This document shows, piece after piece, positions 45,640 to 56,599 of a stretch of DNA of 64,000 bases. Under the pieces are notes generated by a model. It did no database searches. It was not told the origin of the DNA and was given only the letters and a program-made list of their open reading frames with translations. The stretch is from Prosthecomicrobium sp. N25 (GTDB lineage: Bacteria; Pseudomonadota; Alphaproteobacteria; Rhizobiales; Ancalomicrobiaceae). Where the stretch lies: the NCBI RefSeq assembly GCF_037203705.1, contig NZ_JBBCAT010000001.1, forward strand, positions 2,701,418 through 2,765,417, given 5' to 3'. Numbering within the stretch: position 1 is the stretch's first letter; each line of letters starts with the position of its first letter. The position numbers and the translations under genes are program-made.

Positions 45640-46524
45640 TCAGCTCCTCAGTCCCGCCTCCTTCAGGAAGCGGGTCAGGTTCGCGTAGCCCATGGACACG
45701 TAGGTCTTCGGGTTCGCCTTCTCGGGGTCTTGCTCGGCCTCGATGATGACCCAGCCGGAATAGGCGGGCACGGCCTTGAAGACCGACACGTAGTCGACCG
45801 TGCCGTCGCCCGGGACCGTGTAGACACCCTCCAGGACGGAGTCGAGGAAGGACCAGTCGCCGTCCGCGGCGCGGCGGGCGACGTCCAGGCGGACGTCCTT
45901 GGTGTGTATGTGGCCGATGCGGTCGGCGTAGCGCTTCGCCAGCCGCACCGGGTCGGCGCCGCCCCAGGTGGCATGGCCGGTGTCGAGGAGGAGCTTCACG
46001 GCCGGGCCGGTGCCAGCCATGAAGCGGTCGATCTCGGGCTCGGTCTGGATCACGGTGCCCATGTGGTGGTGGTAGACGAGCTGCAGGCCCTCGGCCTTCA
46101 CCAGTTCGGCGAAGCGGGTCATGCGGGGCAGGAAGACGGCCCACTCGGCCTCCGTCATCACCGGCCGGGTGGAGAGCGGGGCGGACTTCGTGCCGTGCAC
46201 CGTGCGGGTGCATTCGCACACGATCAGCACCTCGGCGCCCGCACCCTTGCGCAGCGCGATGGCGTCGCGCGCGGCCTCGAGTTCCTCTTCGGCGGTCCGC
46301 TCCAGGAGGAAGGTCGAGTACCACCCGGAGACGAAGACGAGGCCGAAGTCGGCGAGCTTCGCCTTCAGGGCCTCGGCGGTCTTGGGGAACTTGTTGCCGA
46401 GCTCCATGCCCTCGATGCCGATCTCGCGGGCTTCCGAGAGGCATTGTTCGAGCGGGATGTTGCCGCCGATCTCGATCATGTCGTCGTTCGACCAGCAGAT
46501 CGGATTGGCGCCGATGCGGATCAT
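45640..46524 (-). CDS. iolE: Myo-inosose-2 dehydratase
   Basis: IolE dehydrates 2-keto-myo-inositol (scyllo-inosose) to 3D-trihydroxycyclohexane-1,2-dione, step two of inositol catabolism. The 294-residue TIM-barrel protein starts MIRIGANPICWSNDD. Family features include GIEGMELGNKFPKT, HHHMGTVIQTEPEIDRFM, LLDTGHATWGGADP and HIHTKDVRLD, which together carry the metal-binding residues. The start at 46524 has GGAG upstream; the longer frame is not used. It is the last gene of the minus-strand iolC-iolD-iolE operon, with a 62-bp gap from iolD. Confidence 0.96.
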   Translation of the reverse strand: MIRIGANPICWSNDDMIEIGGNIPLEQCLSEAREIGIEGMELGNKFPKTAEALKAKLADFGLVFVSGWYSTFLLERTAEEELEAARDAIALRKGAGAEVLIVCECTRTVHGTKSAPLSTRPVMTEAEWAVFLPRMTRFAELVKAEGLQLVYHHHMGTVIQTEPEIDRFMAGTGPAVKLLLDTGHATWGGADPVRLAKRYADRIGHIHTKDVRLDVARRAADGDWSFLDSVLEGVYTVPGDGTVDYVSVFKAVPAYSGWVIIEAEQDPEKANPKTYVSMGYANLTRFLKEAGLRS

Positions 46525-46586
46525 GGGGGCGTCTCCAGGGTTCTCTTGCGTGTTCGCGGGGGCGCGGTCGGTCGGGTGGGGCCTGG

Positions 46587-48434
<1,848 letters not shown>

Positions 48435-48460
48435 GGGGTGAACTCCTCCCGGGGACGTCG

Positions 48461-50365
48461 TTATCGTGGGGCGGCCTCTTCCCAGGCCCCGACCAGGGCC
48501 CGGAAGCGTCCGGCCATGTCTGCGACCGCCGCCCGGTCGTCGATCGCGCCGGCGAGCCAGCGGGCGGCCGCGTCGGCGAAGATGGTACGCCCGACCGCGA
48601 AGCCTTTCACCAGGGGCGACGACGCGGCGGCCCTGAAGGCGGCGCGGAGCTCCGCCTCCGGCGCCTCCAGGCCGAGCAGGACGATGCCGCGGCAATGCGG
48701 GTCGTTCGCCTCGATCACGGCTGCGGTGCGCGCCCAGGCGGCGGCGTCCGCCTGGGGCTCCAGCTTCCACCAGTCGGGGCGGATGCCGAGGTCGTAGAGG
48801 CGCTGGACGACGGTCGCGACGGTGTCGGGGCCGAGGGGGCCGTGCCGCCCGGCGATGATCTCGACCAAGAGCTCGCGGCCGACCGTGCGCGCGGCGTCGT
48901 GAAGGCGCAGGAGTTCGCGCTCCTGCCGTGCCTTCAGGTCCGGCGGGTCGTCGGGGTGGTAGAAGCACAGGCCCTTGACGGTGTGGCCGACCGGCCATTC
49001 GACGAGGTGGCTGCCGAGGTCCCACATCTGGTCGAAGTCGAGCGGGCGGGAGCCCGGCTTCTCGACGGGGCGGCCGATCCAGAAGGGGTGCCGGGCGGCC
49101 CGGTAGAGCGCCTTCTGGCCGTAGGTGGAGTCGAGCAGCATGCCGAAGCCGGGCCGGCCGGCGGCGACCTCGGCGGCGGCCTCGACGGCCAGCACCTTGA
49201 AGTCCGCGATGCGCGCGCGCGGCGCGCCGGCCTTGTCGGCCAGATCCTCGAGCTGCGCCCGATGGTCGATCGCGAAGGCCATCAGGCGGTCGGGCTGCGG
49301 GCGGCGGGTCGTCGCCCAGTGCAGGTGGTTGATGGCGGCGTCCTTGCGCAGCGCCCGGTGGGGGCTTCCGTGGCGGAGGAAGAAGTCGAGCTCCTCCCAG
49401 GTCGGGTACTCGGGCGAGCAGAGCAGGCGCGAGACCGCGAAGGCCCCGCAGGCGTTCGCCCAGGTGGCGCAGGTGGCCAGCGGCTCGCCCTTCAGCCAGC
49501 CGCGCAGGAAGCCGGACATGAAGGCGTCGCCGGCGCCGAGCACGTTGTAGACCTCGATCGGGAAGCCCTGGCCGACGATGCCGGCCTCCAGGTCCTCGCT
49601 GATCGGGCCGTCGTAGACGATGCAGCCCATCGCGCCGCGCTTCAGCACGATGGTGGCGGGGGTCACGGCGCGGATCGCGCGCAGGCTTTCGAGAACGCCG
49701 TCCGCGCCGGTCGCGATGCGAATCTCCTCCTCGGTGCCGACGATCAGGTCGCAGTCGGGCAGGACGGGCTTCATCTCGGCGGAGACGCGGTCCGACTTCA
49801 CGTAGCGCTCGAAGCCCGCGTCGTGGCCGGCGAGGCCCCAGAGGTTGGGCCGGTAGTCGATGTCGAACACGACCTTGCGGCCGGCGGCCTTGGCGGCGCG
49901 GATCGCCTTCCTCTGGGCGGCGGCGCTGTTGGGCCGGGAGAAGTGGGTGCCGGTGACGACGATGGCCGCCGCCGATGCCACGAAGGCCGGATCGACGTCG
50001 CCCTCGTCGAGCGCCATGTCGGCGCAGTCGGTGCGCACGAAGATCATGGGCGAGACGCCCTCGTCCTCGACCGCGAGGAGGACCAGGGCGGTCAAGCGGT
50101 CCTTGTCGACGCGGACGCCTTCGATCGACACGCCCTCGCGGGCCAGTTGCTCGCGCAGGAAGCCGCCCATCTGCTCGGCACCGACCCGGGTGATCAGGGC
50201 GGACTTCAGGCCGAGCCGGGCCGTTCCGATCGCGATGTTGGCGGGGCAGCCGCCGACCGCCTTGGTGAAGGTGGCGATATCCTCGAGGCGCGAGCCGATC
50301 TGCTGGCCGTAGAGGTCCACGGAGGACCGGCCGATCGCGATGACGTCGAGCGCTGGCGTGGACAA
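48461..50365 (-). CDS. iolC: Bifunctional 5-dehydro-2-deoxygluconokinase/DUF2090 aldolase-like fusion
   Basis: The N-terminal half (about 1-330) is a PfkB kinase phosphorylating 2-deoxy-5-keto-gluconate: VIAIGRSSVDLYGQQIG, GGCPANIAIGTARLGLKSAL and the signature NVLGAGDAFMSGFLRG with the catalytic Asp. The C-terminal half (about 335-634) is DUF2090, an aldolase-like domain fused in alphaproteobacterial IolC and thought to cleave the phosphorylated product in place of a separate IolJ. The start is TTG at 50365 with GGAGGAG upstream; the longer frame to 50449 lacks one. First gene of iolC-iolD-iolE. Confidence 0.94.
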   Translation of the reverse strand: MSTPALDVIAIGRSSVDLYGQQIGSRLEDIATFTKAVGGCPANIAIGTARLGLKSALITRVGAEQMGGFLREQLAREGVSIEGVRVDKDRLTALVLLAVEDEGVSPMIFVRTDCADMALDEGDVDPAFVASAAAIVVTGTHFSRPNSAAAQRKAIRAAKAAGRKVVFDIDYRPNLWGLAGHDAGFERYVKSDRVSAEMKPVLPDCDLIVGTEEEIRIATGADGVLESLRAIRAVTPATIVLKRGAMGCIVYDGPISEDLEAGIVGQGFPIEVYNVLGAGDAFMSGFLRGWLKGEPLATCATWANACGAFAVSRLLCSPEYPTWEELDFFLRHGSPHRALRKDAAINHLHWATTRRPQPDRLMAFAIDHRAQLEDLADKAGAPRARIADFKVLAVEAAAEVAAGRPGFGMLLDSTYGQKALYRAARHPFWIGRPVEKPGSRPLDFDQMWDLGSHLVEWPVGHTVKGLCFYHPDDPPDLKARQERELLRLHDAARTVGRELLVEIIAGRHGPLGPDTVATVVQRLYDLGIRPDWWKLEPQADAAAWARTAAVIEANDPHCRGIVLLGLEAPEAELRAAFRAAASSPLVKGFAVGRTIFADAAARWLAGAIDDRAAVADMAGRFRALVGAWEEAAPR

Positions 50366-50442
50366 GGGGCTCTCCTCCGATGGGCGCGGTCGGGCCCGGG
50401 GGCCGCAAGGATGAAATCCTTGTTCCATAGCGATGTCAATCT

Positions 50443-50456
50443 GGAACACACGTTCC
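50443..50456. promoter_or_regulatory. Putative IolR operator before iolC
   Basis: GGAA-CACACG-TTCC fits GGAA-N6-TTCC, the motif reported (from memory) for IolR in Sinorhizobium meliloti. It lies 78 bp upstream of the TTG start of iolC and matches two sites at 51373-51416. Confidence 0.55.
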
Positions 50457-50488
50457 GTTCCAACCTGTCGCGCGCGAGGCCGGGGAAG

Positions 50489-51316
50489 TCAGCCGACGCC
50501 CCGCCGCTCGGCGGTGCCGACGGCCAGGGTCATGGCCAGCGCGAAGGTCGCCGCCAGCGAGCGGAAGGCGCCGTAGTCGGCTTCCGCGACCTCGAGCCAG
50601 ACCGTGGCCGGCACTGCCAGCGGGCTGAACGGCGAATCGGTGACGGCGACCACGGGAACGCCCCGGGCGGCGGCGGCCTGCGCGGCCTCGATCGTCGAGG
50701 ACGCGTAGGGGGTGAAGCTGATCGCCAGCAGGGCGTCGCCGGGGCGCGCGCCGCCGGCCTGCTCGGGCCCGAGATGCCCGACATTGTCGACGAGGACGGC
50801 GCGGACTCCGAGCTTGCCGAAGGCGTAGGCGAGATAGGCGGCGACCGGGAAGACCCGGCGGGCGCCGACGAGATGGATGGTGTCGGCCGCCGCCAGCGTT
50901 GCCACGGCGCGCTCCAGGGCCGCCGCGTCGAGCCCCTGGCCGAGCCGGTCGAGGCTCGCGCGGGCGGCCCCGGCGAAACCGTCGCAGAGGCGCGTCAGCG
51001 CGCTCGCGTCGCCGGGCTCGCGCAGCGCCTCGATACGTTGGCGGTAGTCGGGGAAGCGCTCCTTGAGGCGGGCGCGGAAGACCCGCTGGAGCTCCGAGAA
51101 GCCCTGGTAGCCGAGCGTCTGGGCGAAGCGGACGAGGGTGGAGGGCTGGACGCCCGCGTGCTCGGCGATGCGCGCCGTCGTGCCGAAGGCCATTTCGTCC
51201 GGCTCGGCGAGGGCGAAGGCGGCGACCTGCTTCAGGCGCCGGGGCAGGGCCTCGCGCCGCGCCGCAATCTCCGACTTGAGCGCCTCGAAATCCGCCGGCG
51301 CGACCACGCTTGCCAT
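50489..51316 (-). CDS. MurR/RpiR-family transcriptional regulator, likely inositol repressor
   Basis: A 275-residue RpiR regulator: N-terminal HTH_6 domain (GTTARIAEHAGVQPSTLVRF around residues 40-60) and a C-terminal SIS phosphosugar-binding domain (IHLVGARRVFPVAAYLAYAF, DALLAISFTPYASSTIEA). The start 51316 has AGGAGG at a good distance. RpiR-type IolR proteins repress iol genes and respond to a pathway phosphosugar. Position beside iolC and between two GGAA-N6-TTCC sites supports that role here. It is transcribed toward iolC on the same strand, 123 bp away. Confidence 0.9.
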   Translation of the reverse strand: MASVVAPADFEALKSEIAARREALPRRLKQVAAFALAEPDEMAFGTTARIAEHAGVQPSTLVRFAQTLGYQGFSELQRVFRARLKERFPDYRQRIEALREPGDASALTRLCDGFAGAARASLDRLGQGLDAAALERAVATLAAADTIHLVGARRVFPVAAYLAYAFGKLGVRAVLVDNVGHLGPEQAGGARPGDALLAISFTPYASSTIEAAQAAAARGVPVVAVTDSPFSPLAVPATVWLEVAEADYGAFRSLAATFALAMTLAVGTAERRGVG

Positions 51317-51372
51317 CGGCCACCTCCTGCCGGCGAAACGCCCCGGTTCGCCTTGACGCCCGCCCGTGGCTG

Positions 51373-51416
51373 GGAATAGTCTTTCCAATATCAGAACAAG
51401 ATGGAATGACAATTCC
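51373..51416. promoter_or_regulatory. Two putative IolR operators between rpiR and Gfo/Idh gene
   Basis: GGAA-TAGTCT-TTCC (51373-51386) and GGAA-TGACAA-TTCC (51403-51416, inside the larger perfect palindrome TGGAAT-GACA-ATTCCA) lie upstream of the RpiR gene and of the divergent dehydrogenase operon. Spacing between centres is 30 bp, about three helical turns, so two dimers could bind on the same face. Confidence 0.6.
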
Positions 51417-51570
51417 ATTTACGGGACCGGTACCCATTCGGGACACGGACCGATGGGGAACGGCGCAACACGCCGCGCGGGGGGCTGCCGGGAAGGGCGG
51501 TTCGGCCGCCGCACGGCGTGGGCCGCGTTCGCCTGGGCCAGGGAGGATATGTCGTGACCGGAGGCCGTCC

Positions 51571-52701
51571 TTGACCGCGCTCGGCGTCGGGCTGATCGGA
51601 ACCGGGTTCATGGGCAAGTGCCACGCGCTTGCCTGGAACGCGGTCGCCCCCACCTTCGGCGACGTGGCGCGCCCCCGGCTCGCCCACCTGGCCGACGCGA
51701 CGGAGGGCCTCGCCGCGGCGCAGGCCGGGGCCTTCGGCTTCGCCCGCGCCTCCGGGGACTGGCGGGCGCTCGCGGCCGACCCTGATGTCGACGTGGTGTC
51801 GGTAACGGCGCCGAACCCGTTCCATGCCGAGATGGCGGTCGCGGCGCTCGAGGCGGGCAAGCACGTCTGGTGCGAGAAGCCGATGGCGACGAGCCTCGCG
51901 GACGCTCGGCGCATGCGGGACGCCGCCCGGGCCTCCGGCCGGGTGGCGATGGTCGGCTACAACTACATCCAGAACCCGGCGATCCGGCATTTCGCCGGGC
52001 TCCTGCGCGCGGGCGCCATCGGCCGGCTCACCCATGTCCGCGTCGAGATGGACGAGGACTTCATGGCCGATCCCGCCGCGCCCTGGGGCCACAAGGATTC
52101 CGCGGAGTCCGGGCACGGGGCGCTCGACGATTTCGCCGTCCACCCGCTCTCGCTCCTGACGGTCCTGACCGGCCTGCCGGCCCGGGTGCTCTGCGACCAG
52201 GCCCGTCCCTATGCCGACCGTCCGACTGCGGACGGCGGGCGGCGCGCGGTCGAGACCTACGAGATCGCCTCGGTGCTGTTCCGACTGGAGGACGGCGTCT
52301 CCGGCGTGCTTCTCGCCAACCGGGCCGCCTGGGGGCGCAAGGGGCGGATCCAGATCCAGGCCTTCGGGTCGGACGGGGCGATCGTCTACGACCAGGAACG
52401 GCTGAACGAGCTGCAGCTCTTCTCCCGGTCCGACCCGGCGCCCGAGCAGGGGTTCCGGACCATCCTGACCGGCGGCGCGCATCCGCCCTACCGGACCTTC
52501 GTGCCGGCGCCGGGCCACAGCCTCGGCTTCAACGACCTGAAGGTGATCGAGTGCCGCGAGCTGCTGCGGCGGATCGCCGGAGAGCCGGCTTTGGGCCTGG
52601 ACTTCGAGGCGGGCTACCGGATCGAGGCCGCCGTCGAGGCGATGGCGCGTTCGCACCGGGACGGAAGCTGGGTGGACGTCGCCGCGGTCGCGGGCGCATA
52701 G
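51571..52701 (+). CDS. Gfo/Idh/MocA-family oxidoreductase
   Basis: A 376-residue dehydrogenase: Rossmann motif VGLIGTGFMGKCHALAWNAV, the EKP motif GKHVWCEKPMATSLADARRM and catalytic-domain residues YNYIQNPAIRHF and GALDDFAVHPLSLL. The family includes inositol, scyllo-inositol and glucose dehydrogenases; the neighbouring iolG and iol genes make an inositol isomer or derivative the likely substrate. The start is TTG 51571 with GGAGG seven bases upstream. Starts earlier in the frame lie in poorly conserved sequence. iolG follows 42 bp downstream, so the two form one operon. Confidence 0.88.
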   Translation: MTALGVGLIGTGFMGKCHALAWNAVAPTFGDVARPRLAHLADATEGLAAAQAGAFGFARASGDWRALAADPDVDVVSVTAPNPFHAEMAVAALEAGKHVWCEKPMATSLADARRMRDAARASGRVAMVGYNYIQNPAIRHFAGLLRAGAIGRLTHVRVEMDEDFMADPAAPWGHKDSAESGHGALDDFAVHPLSLLTVLTGLPARVLCDQARPYADRPTADGGRRAVETYEIASVLFRLEDGVSGVLLANRAAWGRKGRIQIQAFGSDGAIVYDQERLNELQLFSRSDPAPEQGFRTILTGGAHPPYRTFVPAPGHSLGFNDLKVIECRELLRRIAGEPALGLDFEAGYRIEAAVEAMARSHRDGSWVDVAAVAGA

Positions 52702-52743
52702 CAGGATCAGGCCGCGACGCGGCCCAACGAGGTGGAGAGGACG

Positions 52744-53742
52744 ATGACGCTGAATTTCGGACTTCTGGGCGCCGGTCGGATCGGCAAGGTGCATGCCGCC
52801 GCCGTCGCGGCCACGCCGGGGGCGCGGCTCGCAGCCGTGGCCGATGCGGTGCCCGCCGCCGCCGAGGCGATCGCGGCCGCCTCGGGCGCGGAAGTCCGCT
52901 CGGTCGACGCGATCATGAACGCCCGCGACATCGACGCGGTGCTGATCACCACGCCGACCGACATGCACGCCGACATGATCGAGCAGGCGGCGCGGGCCGG
53001 GAAGCCGATCTTCTGCGAGAAGCCGATCGACCTGTCGATCCCGCGGGTCGAGACGTGCCTGGCGACGGTGCGGGCGCAGGGCGTTCAGCTGATGATCGGC
53101 TTCAACCGGCGCTTCGATCCCAACTTCCAGGAGGCGCGCCGGCGCATCGACGCCGGGCAGATCGGCACGGTGGAGCTGGTCTCGATCGTGTCGCGCGACC
53201 CCGGCCCGCCGCCGCTCGACTACATCGCCCGCTCCGGCGGGCTCTTCCGAGACATGACGATCCACGACTTCGACATGGCCCGCTTCCTCCTCGGCGAGGA
53301 GCCCGTGACCGTCTACGCGGCGGCCTCGAACCTGGTCGACCCGAAGATCGGGGAGGCGGGCGACATCGACACGGCGTCCATCGTGCTTACCACGAAGTCG
53401 GGCAGGATCTGCCAGATCTCCAACTCGCGCCGGGCCACCTACGGCTACGACCAGCGCATCGAGGTGCACGGCTCGAAGGGCATGGTCAGCGCCGAGAACC
53501 TGCGCGAGACGACGGTGGAGGTGGCGACCGCGGCCGGCTACCTCCGCGACCCGCTGATGAACTTCTTCATGACGCGCTACACGGCCGCCTACCGGGCCGA
53601 GATCGGCGCCTTCATCGAGGCCCTGAAGACCAAGACACCGATGTCGCCCTCCGGCGAGGACGGCCTCAAGGCCCTGCTGATCGCGGAGGGCGCGTACCGG
53701 TCGCTGAAGGAGGGCCGGGCGGTCCCGATCGACCTCGGCTGA
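52744..53742 (+). CDS. iolG: Inositol 2-dehydrogenase
   Basis: Oxidises myo-inositol to scyllo-inosose with NAD, the first step of the pathway. The 332-residue protein has GLLGAGRIGKVHAAAVAATP, the EKP motif PIFCEKPIDLSIPRV and catalytic-region motifs GFNRRFDPNFQEARRRID and GGLFRDMTIHDFDMARFLLG, in which the D-x-x-x-H pair is visible. ATG 52744 is preceded by GGAGAGG; a GTG at 52732 could add four residues. With iolC-D-E across the repressor gene it gives most of the core pathway; iolB and iolA are not in the window. Confidence 0.95.
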   Translation: MTLNFGLLGAGRIGKVHAAAVAATPGARLAAVADAVPAAAEAIAAASGAEVRSVDAIMNARDIDAVLITTPTDMHADMIEQAARAGKPIFCEKPIDLSIPRVETCLATVRAQGVQLMIGFNRRFDPNFQEARRRIDAGQIGTVELVSIVSRDPGPPPLDYIARSGGLFRDMTIHDFDMARFLLGEEPVTVYAAASNLVDPKIGEAGDIDTASIVLTTKSGRICQISNSRRATYGYDQRIEVHGSKGMVSAENLRETTVEVATAAGYLRDPLMNFFMTRYTAAYRAEIGAFIEALKTKTPMSPSGEDGLKALLIAEGAYRSLKEGRAVPIDLG

Positions 53743-54152
53743 CGGCGCCGGCCCGGCGTCCGGACCGAACTCGCCGCCGGCGACCGTATCGAATGCGTCA
53801 CCGGCATGCTGTCGTTGGTTCGCACGTGCCGAACGCAACCACGGTGCCGCAGTGGGTTCACCTCTCCGCGGCTGTCACCCCGGCCATCGAGCCGGGGTCC
53901 AATGGTGGCTCGGCGCGGAACGGGCGTGCCACGAGGCACGCGCTGTGCAGGGAAGGTCGGTGATGGAGGGCGGCGCTTACCTCGCGGCGCGCCAATCGCT
54001 TCGGCAACCGAGCCGGGAAGCCGATGGATCCCGGCGCGATGGCAGGGTCGACATTCGGGGAAAGGCTGTGGGCGCGGACGCCCCGCAGGGCCGGTGTCAG
54101 ATCCCCGGCGAGGCCAGGTCCATGGAGGTCGGATGCCCCGGCCGCAGGTGCG
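53743..54152. other. Intergenic region with hairpin repeats
   Basis: 410 bp between iolG and bchJ (convergent). It contains CCCCGGC-CATCGA-GCCGGGG (53878-53897), a 7-bp stem hairpin of a kind repeated in alphaproteobacterial genomes, and CGTGCC-ACGA-GGCACG near 53926. These may act as terminators without a T-run. No coding sequence is seen. Confidence 0.5.
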
Positions 54153-54824
54153 TCACCACGTCACCAGGAACCGGCAGTCCGGGTCGCCGGCCGCCGCGCA
54201 GGCGGTCTCGGTGACCTGCACGCGCGGGCCCAGGATGGCGCCGAACACGCGCTCGAAGGTCGCGGCCGAATAGGCGCAGGCCATCTCCCCGTCGTCGACC
54301 AGCCGGCACACGGGGGACCCCGCGATGGTCAGTTCCAGCGAGGGGGCGAAGCGGAACGAGAAGCTGCCGCTGCCCGCGAAGGTCCAAGCATGGCGGGCGA
54401 TCGCCCGGACGAGGAGCCGCGCGGCGAGCGGCCGGGGGAGGGCGCGGAGCAGGGCCCGGGCCGGGCGCGGGATGCGGTGGGCGAGCAGGTAGTCGCCGGT
54501 GAGCTGCCCGGCCTCAGCGGAGATGCGCTGGCCTTCGGCAGGACCCAGCACGGCGCGGAGCGCCCGGTGCAGGCCTGCCACGTCGCCTTCGTCGACCATG
54601 GCGGTCGGCGGCGTGCGGACGAGATGGGAGAGGCCCGCCGCGGCGAAGACCCGGTCGCGCAGGATCGGGCCGCGCAGGGCGGCGAGGGCTTCGTCCATGC
54701 GCGTGATCGCGTTCGGCCCCACCAGGCCGGGCGCCGCGGGGGCGGGCGCGTGCGGCCGGGCCGTCCCGATCGGGTCCGGCCCGGCCGTCGTCGCCCGGGC
54801 CGCCTGCAACCCTTGCGCCGTCAT
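54153..54824 (-). CDS. bchJ: Bacteriochlorophyll 4-vinyl reductase-type protein BchJ
   Basis: A 223-residue protein with an N-terminal Ala/Pro-rich segment and a C-terminal V4R domain (4-vinyl reductase domain) containing AWTFAGSGSFSFRFAPSLEL and VTETACAAAGDPDCRFLVTW, the typical Cys-x-x-Gly-Asp-Pro ending. BchJ takes part in 8-vinyl reduction or substrate delivery in bacteriochlorophyll synthesis; its direct catalytic role is disputed, since BciA/BciB reductases are also known. It starts four bases after the bchE stop (ATG 54824), on the same strand, as the bchE-bchJ pair in other purple bacteria. Confidence 0.92.
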   Translation of the reverse strand: MTAQGLQAARATTAGPDPIGTARPHAPAPAAPGLVGPNAITRMDEALAALRGPILRDRVFAAAGLSHLVRTPPTAMVDEGDVAGLHRALRAVLGPAEGQRISAEAGQLTGDYLLAHRIPRPARALLRALPRPLAARLLVRAIARHAWTFAGSGSFSFRFAPSLELTIAGSPVCRLVDDGEMACAYSAATFERVFGAILGPRVQVTETACAAAGDPDCRFLVTW

Positions 54825-54828
54825 GGCC

Positions 54829-56496
54829 TCAATGCACCGCGGCATCCGCCCGCTCGGGCGTGCGCGCCGGCGTCGGGAGGGCGTCGGCGACGGCCTCCAT
54901 GTCCTCGGTCATCTGGTCCTTGCCGCCGCCGCAGGCCATCGGGGCCGCGGCGTTGCCGGCGCTGACGGAGACGCGGGGCTTGCGGTTGTGGGTGGTCTGC
55001 CACTCGACCTCGGTGTCCTCCGCGCGCTGGCGGCTCCGGTCGAAGTCGAAATGGACCTTCTTTCGCGACTGCGGGCCCCAATAGTCGACCTTGCCGAGGT
55101 CGTAGAACTTCCGCTCGAAGCCGGCCTTCAGGAAGGCCTTGAGGCAGCCGAGCAGGTAGCGGCGGCGCTGGCCGGACCCGGCCCAGGGGTAGGAGAAGAA
55201 CGCCTTCTTCATGTAGAAGCGGCGGTAGTTGTTCATCACGCGGTCGAGCAGTTCGCCGCGGTCCATCGCCTGCGGCTTGATGATCGGTGTGACGAAGTTA
55301 TACTTCTCGTAGTCGAATATCTCAACCTTGTCGCCGAGTTCCTTGAAGAGGTCCGAGAAGGGCCAGGGCGTATACATGGACCAGTTGGCAAGGTCTGGCG
55401 CCCAGTCGCAGGCCATCTTGTAGGTCTCTTCGAGCGTCTCCGCCGTCTCGTTCTCGAGGCCGACGATGAATTGCGCCTCGACGACGATGCCGGCCTTGCG
55501 CAGGAGCTCGATCGCCTTCTTGTTCTGGGCGACCGTGGTCTCCTTGTTGAATAGGTCGAGCTTCAGCTGGGCGGCGGCCTCGGTCCCAAGCGAGACGTGG
55601 ATGAGTCCGGCCTTGCGGTAGAGGGGCAGCAGCTCCTCGTCGCGCAGGATGTCGGTGACGCGCGTATTGATCCCCCAAAGGATATTCACGTCGCGGCGGA
55701 TCAGCTCCTCGCAGAAGGCGACGAACTTCTTGCGGTTGATGGTCGGTTCCTCGTCGGCCAGGATGAAGAAGCCGACGCCGTGGTCCCGCTTCAGGGTCTC
55801 GATCTCGTCGACCACCTTCTTCGGGTCGCGGATGCGGTAGTCGCGCCAGAACTTCCACTGCGAGCAGAAGGAGCAGGTGAAGGGGCAGCCGCGCGCCATG
55901 TTGGGGATCGCCACGCGCACGCCGAGCGGGATGTAGATGTATTTCGACCAGTCGAGGATGCTCCAGTCGGCCGCGATGGCGTCGAAGTTCTTCACCGTCG
56001 GGGCCGCGGGCGTCGCCACGACCTTGCCGTTCTCGCCGTAGGCCAGGCCCTTGATCTTCGCCCGGTCCGCCGGCCAGCGACCCTCGGCGACCGCGCGGGC
56101 CAGCGCCGTCATGATCTCCTCGCCCTCGCCGCGGACGATCGCGTCGATGTAGGGCGCCTCGGAGAGCACCTGGCGGTACATGAAGGTCGCGTGCACGCCG
56201 CCGAGCACGGTCACCGCCGAGGGCTTCACCGACTTGGCGATCTCCAGCACCCGCTCGGCCTTGTAGATCGAGGGCGTGATGGCCGTGCAGCCGACGATGT
56301 CCGGATCGGCCTCGGCGATCATCGCGGCGAGCCGCTCCTCGTCGATGTCGTTGGTCATCGCGTCGATGAAGCGGATGTCGGTGAAGCCGTTGGCCTTGAG
56401 GGAGCCGGACAGGTAGGCGACCCAGGCCGGGGGCCAGTTGCCGGCGATCTCGGCGCCGCCCGAGTGGTAGTTCGGGTGGATGAAGAGGATCCGCAT
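54829..56496 (-). CDS. bchE: Anaerobic Mg-protoporphyrin IX monomethyl ester oxidative cyclase
   Basis: BchE forms the isocyclic E ring of bacteriochlorophyll without oxygen, using B12, radical SAM chemistry and water. The 555-residue protein has an N-terminal B12-binding-like domain ([16 protein letters not shown]) and a radical SAM core with the CX3CX2C cluster Cys204-Cys208-Cys211 in [16 protein letters not shown]. The C-terminal tail carries low-similarity Asn/Ala-rich sequence. ATG 56496 has GGGAGGG upstream. The gene is divergent from tspO, sharing a compact promoter with a TGT-N12-ACA site. Presence of BchE suggests pigment synthesis under low oxygen. Confidence 0.97.
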   Translation of the reverse strand: MRILFIHPNYHSGGAEIAGNWPPAWVAYLSGSLKANGFTDIRFIDAMTNDIDEERLAAMIAEADPDIVGCTAITPSIYKAERVLEIAKSVKPSAVTVLGGVHATFMYRQVLSEAPYIDAIVRGEGEEIMTALARAVAEGRWPADRAKIKGLAYGENGKVVATPAAPTVKNFDAIAADWSILDWSKYIYIPLGVRVAIPNMARGCPFTCSFCSQWKFWRDYRIRDPKKVVDEIETLKRDHGVGFFILADEEPTINRKKFVAFCEELIRRDVNILWGINTRVTDILRDEELLPLYRKAGLIHVSLGTEAAAQLKLDLFNKETTVAQNKKAIELLRKAGIVVEAQFIVGLENETAETLEETYKMACDWAPDLANWSMYTPWPFSDLFKELGDKVEIFDYEKYNFVTPIIKPQAMDRGELLDRVMNNYRRFYMKKAFFSYPWAGSGQRRRYLLGCLKAFLKAGFERKFYDLGKVDYWGPQSRKKVHFDFDRSRQRAEDTEVEWQTTHNRKPRVSVSAGNAAAPMACGGGKDQMTEDMEAVADALPTPARTPERADAAVH

Positions 56497-56523
56497 CTTG
56501 CCCTCCCGCGCCGGCCTGCGGCG

Positions 56524-56541
56524 TGTCAATTGTCATTTACA
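56524..56541. promoter_or_regulatory. PpsR/CrtJ-type site between bchE and tspO
   Basis: TGT-CAATTGTCATTT-ACA fits TGT-N12-ACA, the consensus of the redox repressor PpsR (CrtJ). It overlaps the -35 of the predicted tspO promoter and the -10 region of the predicted bchE promoter, so one bound repressor would block both genes. Confidence 0.75.
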
Positions 56542-56558
56542 CTCGATCAGTCTACAAG
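56529..56558. promoter_or_regulatory. Overlapping divergent promoters of tspO and bchE
   Basis: Plus strand (tspO): TTGTCA (56530-56535), 17-bp spacer, TACAAG (56553-56558). Minus strand (bchE): TTGTAG (56552-56557), 17-bp spacer, GACAAT (56529-56534). The two promoters interlock head to head, so polymerases would compete. The bchE elements are weak matches. Confidence 0.5.
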
Positions 56559-56599
56559 GAGTGACAGTCATCGCGCACCCTCGTAGGATCACGAAGGCC

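Noticed and set aside
41636-46444. 1602-codon minus-strand frame
   Set aside because: It covers dnaE on the opposite strand and joins to iolE out of frame; no ribosome site or domain. dnaE on the plus strand is certain.
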